Positions 1 through 7,428 of a DNA stretch of 64,000 nucleotides are shown here, one piece after another. Both the position numbers and the translations under genes were made by a program. Numbering within the stretch: position 1 is the first letter of the stretch; each line of letters starts with the position of its first letter. This DNA is from AAA164-E04 sp964342825. Its GTDB lineage: Bacteria > Verrucomicrobiota > Verrucomicrobiia > Limisphaerales > AAA164-E04. The notes under the pieces were generated by a model that saw nothing but the letters and a program-made list of their open reading frames with translations, was not told the origin of the DNA and did no database searches. Where the stretch lies: contig CAYFHO010000001.1 in assembly GCA_964342825.1 (NCBI GenBank), forward strand, positions 62,001 to 126,000, given 5' to 3'.

Positions 1-458
1 TTAGTGTCGTGGCAAATAGCGCAATTCATTCCGTAGCTATAGTTCCGTGCATGTCTGGACCGCCCTCGCGGGGTCGCGCCCACATTGCCAGTGGATCGAG
101 GTTTCCTTTTTGCGGCCAGTTCGATCTTATCTGTTGGGCAAAGGTAAATTGGTTCGGAGTTCAAATAGGGATACAGGCTGCCAGTTGTTAAATCACCCAC
201 GCGCTTGTAGAGCCAAGTTCGAAAAGTCGGGAAGTGACCTTCATGATCATCTGAATAAATGTGAGATGCCAGACCAATTTGTTGGACGTTGTTCAGACAG
301 GCGATGCCGCGAGCCGATTCCTTTGCTTTGGATAAAACAGGTAGGAGCAGCCCAGCCAATAAGGCGACAATGGCTATGACAACCAAAAGTTCAATCAAGG
401 TGAATGCGGATGATTTGGCATGGGGTCTGGCGCGTTGAATGCGAACCTGATATTTCAT
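1..458 (-). CDS. Prepilin-type N-terminal cleavage/methylation protein (H-X9-DG family), 3' end cut off by window edge
   Basis: Reading the minus strand from the ATG at 458-456 gives 152 residues with no stop before the window edge. Residues about 19-40 carry the class III prepilin signal: a short basic leader, then FTLIELLVVIAIVALLAGLL with the Glu at +5, continuing into a hydrophobic helix. After this come a conserved ACLNN-type segment and a YLCPTDK segment, as in the large verrucomicrobial/planctomycete family of pseudopilins. The terminal H-X9-DG motif would lie outside the window. The protein should be cleaved by a prepilin peptidase and sit in the inner membrane or a pseudopilus. Its individual role is unknown. 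A TTGACT box on the minus strand (510-505) followed 15 bases later by TATCGA (489-484) is a weak promoter candidate. A CAICH string near the edge is probably fortuitous. Confidence 0.85.
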   Translation of the reverse strand, partial: MKYQVRIQRARPHAKSSAFTLIELLVVIAIVALLAGLLLPVLSKAKESARGIACLNNVQQIGLASHIYSDDHEGHFPTFRTWLYKRVGDLTTGSLYPYLNSEPIYLCPTDKIELAAKRKPRSTGNVGATPRGRSRHARNYSYGMNCAICHDT

Positions 459-625
459 GTGTTCTACGGGTGATGACACAAATTCGATAGCACCCATGAA
501 TAAAAGTCAACGACCAAGTCGTATCGCAATCGGGCGTGATCTTAATTTAAGGTCGTGCACCAGTGCATCCGCTTGATTTGGATTTTTAAATCAACAGGAA
601 GTCAGTTGAAAGAAGCTCTCCAAAC

Positions 626-1132
626 TCAAACGGTAATTCCTTCCATGGCCAGGAGGCGTTTTTTCCATGCTAACCCACCTGAAAAGCCTCCCAGTTTTCC
701 GTTCGCCGCTAGCACTCGATGACAAGGGATAATGAGAGGGACAGGATTGGCTCCACAGGCTCCACCGGCAGCTCTGACAGCTTTGGGGTTCTTGATTGAT
801 TTGGCGATTTCACCGTAGGATTTCGTTTTTCCAAAGGGGATTTTCTGCAGTGTTTTCCAAATTTTTTGTTGGAAAACGGTACCCTGTTTTAAATCCAATG
901 TCGGTTTCGGGAGGTTGTCAGAACTTTTCCCGCTCAGGTAAGCCTTAAGCCAGGTTTTAGTCAGATTTGCGTGAGCTTTGAAATTTTTTGATTCCTCCGG
1001 GCCGCATGGAGCCACCTCAATGCTTTGAAATTGTCCAGGAAACCATAATCGCATCAACCCCTCGGGGGAAAAGCATGCTGTCCATTCTTCTCCCTTGATT
1101 TCAAATGAAATGATTTGAAGTGGCTGATCCAT
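626..1132 (-). CDS. ogt: Methylated-DNA--[protein]-cysteine S-methyltransferase
   Basis: This 168-residue protein is a direct-reversal DNA repair enzyme that moves an alkyl group from O6-alkylguanine to its own active-site Cys. The diagnostic IIPCHRV motif is present with Cys137 and His138. It is preceded by the helix-turn-helix part of the C-terminal domain (VFQQKIWKTLQKIPFGKT, about residues 86-103, and RAAGGACGANP, about 120-130). Length and order match the Ogt/MGMT family: a weak N-terminal domain of about 80 residues, then the conserved catalytic domain. It starts one base after the stop of the upstream hypothetical gene (1134-1676), so the two are probably co-transcribed. No Ada-type regulatory domain is present. 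Confidence 0.95.
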   Translation of the reverse strand: MDQPLQIISFEIKGEEWTACFSPEGLMRLWFPGQFQSIEVAPCGPEESKNFKAHANLTKTWLKAYLSGKSSDNLPKPTLDLKQGTVFQQKIWKTLQKIPFGKTKSYGEIAKSIKNPKAVRAAGGACGANPVPLIIPCHRVLAANGKLGGFSGGLAWKKRLLAMEGITV

Positions 1133-1133
1133 A

Positions 1134-1676
1134 TCAAGGCCTCATGACTGCAAAAATTCCGAACAATATCAGGAGGAAAATCCCGAACATAAGCAGGAAC
1201 CGGTTACGAGCAATTCTTTTTTCCCTGCGCAAAGGCTCTAGTCCCTGTACTCCCCCTGTTGCCATGTAGTGAACCCATTTATTTGTCCCCCCCTTTTCGA
1301 CGGTTTCACTTTCCGAGGCTGGGGTTTTTTCAGTTTGGCGCTTGAGCCAGCCCAGGGGGTCCAGCTTTTTGACGCCCTGAGTGTTGTAATGTGATTTTGG
1401 GTCTCTTGTTTTTTCTCCCAGCCCCAAAGATTCGTGTTCGATTGTTTCAAACATGGAGGCCATGGATCCTTCCTCTGTTTGACTGGCACCAGGTTTTAGC
1501 CGGGTTGAGGTAGTGCGCTGAAATTTGGGTTCCTTGACCGATTGTTTTTCGAGTTTGCGGATTTCCGCTTTTAATTCCTTGGCGCGGCTGCTGATGGATT
1601 TTGCGCGCGAGGAAATTGGATCTTTCCCTGCGTGAAGGATCCTTGAGAAAATGGAATTTTTTCCGGTTAACTGCAT
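1134..1676 (-). CDS. Hypothetical protein with a single C-terminal membrane helix
   Basis: I do not recognise this 180-residue protein. The N-terminal 60 residues are rich in Lys, Arg, Ser and Glu and probably form a charged helix (residues 20-50). The middle is low in hydrophobic residues and likely disordered. The last ~25 residues form one hydrophobic helix (RFLLMFGIFLLILFGIFAVM) directly after a basic patch, so the protein looks tail-anchored with its bulk in the cytoplasm. No signal peptide is seen. It lies between ogt (1 base downstream) and another C-terminally anchored protein (1716-2462) on the same strand, suggesting one transcript. The shared topology may mean the two act together at the membrane, but no function can be assigned. 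Confidence 0.7.
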   Translation of the reverse strand: MQLTGKNSIFSRILHAGKDPISSRAKSISSRAKELKAEIRKLEKQSVKEPKFQRTTSTRLKPGASQTEEGSMASMFETIEHESLGLGEKTRDPKSHYNTQGVKKLDPLGWLKRQTEKTPASESETVEKGGTNKWVHYMATGGVQGLEPLRREKRIARNRFLLMFGIFLLILFGIFAVMRP

Positions 1677-1715
1677 TGGGTGGAATCGGATTTTGATTCA
1701 GTCATTAGAACGGAG

Positions 1716-2462
1716 TTAGGAACCGCCCTGAAGCCAAATCGCTGCAAGCATCAATAATCCAATCAGCAGTACGGTGGCTACAGGCCAAGTCAGAGCTAAT
1801 CCAAATTGCGCCCACTGTTTCCATGAAAACTCATTAAAATCGATGGCGCCGGCCAGTGGGTTTGGTGTGACTGTTGATGGGTTGGGAGCCTGTTTTGCAG
1901 CAGGTTTGCCCGGTTTTTTCTCTGGTTCAGCATTTGGGTCGAGGAACGGGAATTTAGGTACGGCACTGATCCATTCCTTACGTGCATTTTCAATCGTGAT
2001 CAGGGCTCGTGTTAATTCTCGATTGAGGTGTTCTTCATCCCAATCATCTTCAGATAACACTTCAACTTTCTTCAGATGATCCCTGAATTCTTCCAGGGCG
2101 GTGTCCATAGCTTCCAGGTTACGTCGAGCGTTGGTTTCCTCCTCTTCGAGGATGGTGATTCCTTTTGTGAGATTGCGAACCATCTCCTCCTGGCCCATAC
2201 TAAACTCCGCCCGACGTCGTCTGAGCTCCTCCAGAGCCACGCGTTCTTTCTCGAGACGCTCCTGTTCTTCCTTCAAAGCAGCGAGACGTTGCTGAGTGGT
2301 GCCCACCTTGGCTTCGAGCTGTTCCCTGGCGGGGACGCGTTTCACACCCAGAGTTTGAGTTGATGGAATGGAAGTAGTCGGTGGGGAAGAAGGGGACAGA
2401 GGCATTTGTTGGGATTTTTCAAATTCCCTGTCGATAAAATTGTTGTCGTCGTGCGGAGCCAT
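1716..2462 (-). CDS. Hypothetical coiled-coil protein with C-terminal membrane anchor
   Basis: This 248-residue protein has no family I recognise. Residues about 45-150 are a long run of Glu, Lys, Arg, Leu and Ala with heptad character (for example EEQERLEKERVALEELRRRR), so a coiled coil is likely. A Pro/Ala/Lys-rich linker follows at about 175-200. The C-terminus holds a hydrophobic helix (about 222-243, FGLALTWPVATVLLIGLLML). There is no signal peptide. With the next gene downstream (1134-1676) it forms a pair of C-terminally anchored cytoplasmic proteins. It might scaffold or tether something at the inner membrane; this is inference from topology only. Confidence 0.7.
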   Translation of the reverse strand: MAPHDDNNFIDREFEKSQQMPLSPSSPPTTSIPSTQTLGVKRVPAREQLEAKVGTTQQRLAALKEEQERLEKERVALEELRRRRAEFSMGQEEMVRNLTKGITILEEEETNARRNLEAMDTALEEFRDHLKKVEVLSEDDWDEEHLNRELTRALITIENARKEWISAVPKFPFLDPNAEPEKKPGKPAAKQAPNPSTVTPNPLAGAIDFNEFSWKQWAQFGLALTWPVATVLLIGLLMLAAIWLQGGS

Positions 2463-2586
2463 TCAAATAACTTAATGACAACCACCTCATCTGTAAAGCG
2501 GGTGAGGTCATTTTTACGACTTTCGCTCCATATTTTTGCCTCGAATGCTTTCCGCGGCTAGTTGACGCTAAAATCTCATGAACGGG

Positions 2587-4338
2587 TTATATTTCCAGAT
2601 GACGAAGCCGACGGACACCGATGTGATAGGGCAGGTATCCCAACATCAAGGATAGAGTCATGAAGCAAGACCAGCCTGTGATCATGATCCATGTTTGCTG
2701 GTGATCTCTCCAAGGAGAGCCCAGTGCCAGTAACACGATACTACCGACGATATACAAAAAACTAAGCACCAGACAAAAAGTTCCCCCGAACCCACTCACG
2801 ATCTTACTGGGATTGTCTTCTCTGAAATTGGGGTAAATGACTCCCAATCCCATGGCCAGGCCATTGAGAGTGAGGGTCATGATTGCAATAATGAGCGTGA
2901 AATAGATGATTTGGGAAGCCGGCATCTTCAACATACGACATGAAGTGAAAATCAGCGTGCCTGTGATGGCCATTGAAATCAGGCATGCCAACGTGTATTT
3001 GATCCTGATCACCTTGTTCAGTCCCAGCGGGGCCATACCAACAATCCATAATCGCTTGCCTTCAAGTGAAAATTGAGGAAATACAAAACGGGTTGTCAAT
3101 GTGGCCAGGTTCAGAGAACAGGCACCCAGGTTCATGTAGGAAATCAGGTGAATCCAAAAAGGATTGTTAAGTTTGGATGAAAAATTTTTGAGGTTGATAA
3201 TATAGGCAGCCAGCAATCCAAACAGCAGCAGGCTCTGACCCCATTGAGTGGTGTCCCTCCAAAATACTCGAACATCTTTTACCAACACCGCTCGGTTGTC
3301 ATTGGGTATCCAGAACAGAAGAGAAAAAAATCGATCGAGAAACCCTGGGCTCCATTTGTTCTGCTGCCTGTCCCTTTTTACCTGCCACCTCTGCAGCCAT
3401 TTCCAATGATGCACCAGGGATCCTCTGCTTTGCACCGCTGAAGCTGCATCGTAAAATGGACTACCAGCCATGACTGTTGTGACCCGTCCCCAAAACAGGC
3501 CATAGCTGAGAAGTACCAGGATAAAGAACCCCGTTGCACTGACCGCACCTTCGCTCCAGGAGATGACTCCTGAAGCCAGCCAATAGCTGGGCAAAAATGC
3601 AAACTGGCTGAATTGGGTATTTTTCAGAAGCCGGTCCAAAACCAGCATCACACGTGTTTCGAGCATGTCGTCGGTTACCACGTCTGGCTTCAGCCAGAAA
3701 GCCAGACTCAATAGAGCAATGAGAGCGAGCCCTAGTGTCGTGTATTGAAAAAACCGTCGATCCATGTAGCGGGCAAGTCCAATGGCAGCCCAGGCTCCTG
3801 CAATAGCAGGCAAGATGACGAAGAGGAAGATCATCAAAACCGTCAGCGGATAAAAAGTCCAGTCCACATTCTCAACAATTCCAAATGCCGCGAGCAGAGG
3901 GGCGATGAGGAAAAGGAAGGCCCATGAAGCCACCACTGTGGATTCCAGAAATTTCCATTGAAAAATGGTGTTTGGAGGTATCGGGAGGCAATGGAGGAAG
4001 CTCGTTTCCTTATTTCTGAATAGATTCGAGTAACTGATGACCATGTTGCTGATCAACAGCAATGCGAACAGGAATGCGAATAGAATGAAAATCATTCTTT
4101 CCACTAGCAAGTCTCCCAGCCCCGGGAAGGCTCCAACGAAGCGCATGGCACGGTAAAAAAGCGCAAAGGATAGCCAGCAGTAACCGAATATGAATAGCAA
4201 TACGGTCGCCGAAAGAAGCTTGGACTGTTTTAGTACAGAAACGAGTCGACGCCAGTTTTGTTTAAGGTGAACGCCAGCCAGTAGGGAGAAGGGTGATTTC
4301 TCAGTATTCTGGACCACAATGGATTCCGGGGTTGCCAT
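2587..4338 (-). CDS. ABC transporter permease (ABC exporter type)
   Basis: A 583-residue polytopic membrane protein with roughly a dozen hydrophobic segments spread over the whole length (for example about 42-62, 80-104, 155-190, 200-215, 270-290, 365-385 and four near the C-terminus). It lies 5 bases downstream of an ABC ATPase gene in the same direction, so the two almost certainly encode one transporter. There is no substrate-binding protein, which points to export or membrane remodelling rather than uptake. The architecture resembles the large two-lobed permeases paired with CcmA/NatA-like ATPases. Substrate unknown. Confidence 0.85.
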   Translation of the reverse strand: MATPESIVVQNTEKSPFSLLAGVHLKQNWRRLVSVLKQSKLLSATVLLFIFGYCWLSFALFYRAMRFVGAFPGLGDLLVERMIFILFAFLFALLLISNMVISYSNLFRNKETSFLHCLPIPPNTIFQWKFLESTVVASWAFLFLIAPLLAAFGIVENVDWTFYPLTVLMIFLFVILPAIAGAWAAIGLARYMDRRFFQYTTLGLALIALLSLAFWLKPDVVTDDMLETRVMLVLDRLLKNTQFSQFAFLPSYWLASGVISWSEGAVSATGFFILVLLSYGLFWGRVTTVMAGSPFYDAASAVQSRGSLVHHWKWLQRWQVKRDRQQNKWSPGFLDRFFSLLFWIPNDNRAVLVKDVRVFWRDTTQWGQSLLLFGLLAAYIINLKNFSSKLNNPFWIHLISYMNLGACSLNLATLTTRFVFPQFSLEGKRLWIVGMAPLGLNKVIRIKYTLACLISMAITGTLIFTSCRMLKMPASQIIYFTLIIAIMTLTLNGLAMGLGVIYPNFREDNPSKIVSGFGGTFCLVLSFLYIVGSIVLLALGSPWRDHQQTWIMITGWSCFMTLSLMLGYLPYHIGVRRLRHLEI

Positions 4339-4343
4339 GGAAA

Positions 4344-5111
4344 TTATTGATTTGTGGATGAGGTCCCCACCGGATTCGATTCCGATTCGGATGTTAATCG
4401 AAGGAAGCTTTTCTCAAGGGCGCCGTCTTGACCGCTTTGCTTTCTCAATTCATCGATAGTTCCAATGGCCACCAATTTGCCTTGATGTATGATACCGATT
4501 CGATCCGCCATTTCTTCTGCGATTGACAGCTGATGTGTCGACAGAAAAACTGTCATACCTTCTTTTGAGCGTTCTTTGAGGATGTCCTTGACGATGCGTG
4601 CATGCTGTGGGTCCAAGCCCACCATAGGTTCGTCTATTACAAATACCTCCGGGTCATGCAGCAAAGCCGAAGCTATGGCCACCCTTTGCCTGGTCCCATG
4701 TGACAGCCCTTCAATGGATTTGTTCAGAAATGGTTCCAGATGAAATCGTTTGGATAGAATATCTCCTTGGGAACGAACCCGATCCGAGGGTATTTTAAAT
4801 AGCTGGCCCGTAAACTGCATGAACTCCATTGGAGTCAGTTTTTCGTAGAGGAATGGGAAGTCCGGAACGTATGCCAGGCGTTTTCTGGCTTTCAGTGGCT
4901 CTTCCTGGATATTAAAACCGGCAACACGAATTGAACCTTCTGTGGGCTTGATTAGTCCGGTAATCATTTTAATGGTCGTCGTTTTCCCGGCGGCATTAGG
5001 TCCCAATACTGCGAAGAACTCACCTTTCGGTACCGACAAATCGATACCATTGACAGCTGTCAAATCTCCAAATTTTTTAATGAGTCCCTTGAGTTCAATC
5101 ATGAATGACAA
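4344..5111 (-). CDS. ABC transporter ATP-binding protein
   Basis: This 255-residue ATPase powers the permease encoded just downstream. Visible motifs are Walker A GPNAAGKTT (about residues 38-46, with Ala where Gly is usual at the fifth position), an ABC signature read as LSHGTRQRV (about 136-144; canonical LSGGQ is altered to LSHGT), Walker B VFVIDEP (about 156-162) and the switch His in STHQLS (about 191-196). The overall pattern is that of exporter-type NatA/CcmA-like subunits. The ATG at 5111 gives the usual short start before the first strand (IELKGLIKKFG). The gene is divergent from the hybrid sensor kinase at 5240, with 128 bases between them. Confidence 0.93.
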   Translation of the reverse strand: MSFMIELKGLIKKFGDLTAVNGIDLSVPKGEFFAVLGPNAAGKTTTIKMITGLIKPTEGSIRVAGFNIQEEPLKARKRLAYVPDFPFLYEKLTPMEFMQFTGQLFKIPSDRVRSQGDILSKRFHLEPFLNKSIEGLSHGTRQRVAIASALLHDPEVFVIDEPMVGLDPQHARIVKDILKERSKEGMTVFLSTHQLSIAEEMADRIGIIHQGKLVAIGTIDELRKQSGQDGALEKSFLRLTSESESNPVGTSSTNQ

Positions 5112-5239
5112 CCGGCTATCATACAGTCAGATGCTTTTCAAGCAGCGATACTTGAAAGTTGACTTCTCAGGTTTACAACCGTGACATATGGAGGCAGGTT
5201 ATATAGTTTGAGTCCTGGCAGGGGGTTGAGTCTGAATCC

Positions 5240-7324
5240 ATGAAGGAATTTTTTGTAAGAAAGTCGCTGCGCGGCAAAATCAACATCTTGACTGTCATCA
5301 CCAGTGTGCTGGCGATGGTCTTGGTGCTTGGTGCGATTTTCGGGCTTAACTATTACCGTTACTCTAAAGATGAGCTTTTTAAATTTCAGGCACAAGCTCA
5401 ACTGGTGACTCGGACACTTGTATCTTTGAACCCCTCCATACGCGAGGTCAGAGACATAGGATTGACTAAACTGTTGGCCAGCAGTGGCAGTGTTCTGGAT
5501 GCCTATCTTGAGATCGGTGATGAGAGAATGCCATCCTACCACAGGGCCGGTGGGCCTGGTCCTGTTGACGGATTTTGGCCGTCATTCAACAAACAGGATG
5601 AGGCCTGGACAGAACCCACCGAGGGCAGGGCCCATGTGAAGGTGATATTCGATTTCGACTCGCAGAATGAAGTTCAAGGCAAACTTTACATTATCTACGA
5701 TCTCAGCAGAGCGCGGATCAGGACTATCCGAGACATGGTGGTCATCAGTTTCCTGGCGATTGCAGCGGTGATGATTGCTGTGATTGCCAGTCGAAAGTTG
5801 CAACATTTTATTTCAGATCCTGTTCTTCTGCTTGCCGAAGCGACCGACAAAATTGCGAATGACAAAGATTACTCCATGCGAGTCTTTAGTCCCTCCAAGG
5901 ATGAAATCGGCCTGCTCTATCAGGGGTTCAATCGAATGCTTGAGGAAATTGAACGTCGGGATGAAACCATTCGAAAAGCCAACGAGGAACTTGAGGACCG
6001 TGTTGAGGAGCGCACGTCTGCCTTGCAACAGGCAAAAGCCGAAACGGAATCCATCAATAATCAGCTGCTTGAAGCTAATCGAAAGTTAAAAGATTCCATC
6101 GAAGAGGCGCAACAGCTCGCCATTGAGGCACAAGCCGCCAGCAAGGCAAAAAGTGAATTCCTCGCTGCGATGAGTCATGAAATCCGAACGCCGATGAACG
6201 GCGTGATTGGCTTCACGAACCTATTGCTCGATTCCAATTTGGACGACACCCAGAAAGATTATGCCCAAACGATCAAGAGTTCGGGTGAATCGTTGTTGAT
6301 CATCATTAATGACATCCTTGATTTCTCCAAGATCGAGGCTGGAAAATTTTTCCTGGATTCCACCCCATTTGACATGTCAGAAGCATGCAAGGAAGTGGTT
6401 GAGCTATTGTCAACGGAAGCAGATGCCGGAGGGTTGGAATTGAAGCTCTTTTATGAACCCGATGCGCGGCAACACCTCGTTGGGGATCCCGGTCGAATCA
6501 AGCAAGTCATGCTGAACCTCATCTCCAATGCATTAAAATTCACAGAAGAAGGTTTTATCCATGTCCGGGTTGAGAAGGCAGCCGTGGGGGGGCATCCTGA
6601 CGGGCTCAAAATTAGCGTGACCGATACCGGTATTGGGATTGCTGAAGAGAAGCAGAATCTGCTTTTTGAGAAGTTTTCACAAACCGATGCCTCAACGACT
6701 CGGAAATATGGTGGCACCGGACTTGGCCTAGCGATTTGTAAGGAACTCGTCAGCATGATGAATGGTGAGATCGGGTTCCAGAGTCAGGAGGGTAAGGGGT
6801 CCGTATTTTGGTTTACACTTCCGGTTTGGGAAATCGGCCATGAGCATGAGAGTGGAGAAAGTGAAACGGTTCGGCACACGCCATTGCCTCAGGACGATAG
6901 TGAGTTCGATTTGTCGGATATGGAACTCCTTCCCGGAACCTTCAGAGTGCTTTTGGTTGAGGACAATGCGGTCAATCAGAAATTGGCAGCCAAAATCCTC
7001 GAACGTATGGGATGTCGTGTCGACATGGCAGCCAATGGCAAAGAGGCGGTCTCCATGGTTGGTAATCTACCTTACAACATGATATTCATGGATTGTCAGA
7101 TGCCCGAAATGGATGGATACGAAGCAACCCGCAAAATTCGGGACATCGAGGCAGCCAATAAAGTTTCCGCTGAAAAGCGGGTACCCATTATCGCCATTAC
7201 AGCCAACGCAATGCGTGGAGACCGAGAGAAGTGCCTTGAGGAAGGGATGGATGACTACATTGCCAAACCCGTGGACGCACGTCAGATCGGTCGGGTGGTG
7301 GAACGTTGGCGGCACCAGGCATAA
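5240..7324 (+). CDS. Membrane hybrid sensor histidine kinase / response regulator
   Basis: This 694-residue protein senses an unknown extracytoplasmic signal and phosphorylates itself and its own receiver domain. Order of parts: membrane helix (about 15-38), periplasmic sensor segment (about 39-163), second helix (about 165-185), HAMP (about 187-240), a long coiled coil, HisKA with MSHEIRTPMNG (phospho-acceptor His313), HATPase_c with N box SNALKF, G1 DTGIGI and G2 GGTGLGLAI, and a C-terminal receiver with the acidic start LLVEDN, phospho-acceptor Asp618 in FMDCQMP, and the KP motif near the end. No separate HPt domain or output regulator is encoded next to it, so the final target lies elsewhere. 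It is monocistronic and divergent from the ABC transporter genes; the pairing with the ABC operon may be regulatory, but only position suggests that. Confidence 0.95.
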   Translation: MKEFFVRKSLRGKINILTVITSVLAMVLVLGAIFGLNYYRYSKDELFKFQAQAQLVTRTLVSLNPSIREVRDIGLTKLLASSGSVLDAYLEIGDERMPSYHRAGGPGPVDGFWPSFNKQDEAWTEPTEGRAHVKVIFDFDSQNEVQGKLYIIYDLSRARIRTIRDMVVISFLAIAAVMIAVIASRKLQHFISDPVLLLAEATDKIANDKDYSMRVFSPSKDEIGLLYQGFNRMLEEIERRDETIRKANEELEDRVEERTSALQQAKAETESINNQLLEANRKLKDSIEEAQQLAIEAQAASKAKSEFLAAMSHEIRTPMNGVIGFTNLLLDSNLDDTQKDYAQTIKSSGESLLIIINDILDFSKIEAGKFFLDSTPFDMSEACKEVVELLSTEADAGGLELKLFYEPDARQHLVGDPGRIKQVMLNLISNALKFTEEGFIHVRVEKAAVGGHPDGLKISVTDTGIGIAEEKQNLLFEKFSQTDASTTRKYGGTGLGLAICKELVSMMNGEIGFQSQEGKGSVFWFTLPVWEIGHEHESGESETVRHTPLPQDDSEFDLSDMELLPGTFRVLLVEDNAVNQKLAAKILERMGCRVDMAANGKEAVSMVGNLPYNMIFMDCQMPEMDGYEATRKIRDIEAANKVSAEKRVPIIAITANAMRGDREKCLEEGMDDYIAKPVDARQIGRVVERWRHQA

Positions 7325-7428
7325 CCCTGCGAGTCCATTCCTAAAGGGATTTCAGCGCTGTTCCTTCAGTTAAATTTGTAGCGGACATTCTTGTCACCTT
7401 CCTCAATTTCACATAAGATTCATCGTAC

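Noticed and set aside
1..458. CAICH string in the partial prepilin-like gene as a haem site
   Set aside because: Prepilin-type proteins of this family do not bind haem and the motif sits in a Cys-bearing loop near the window edge.
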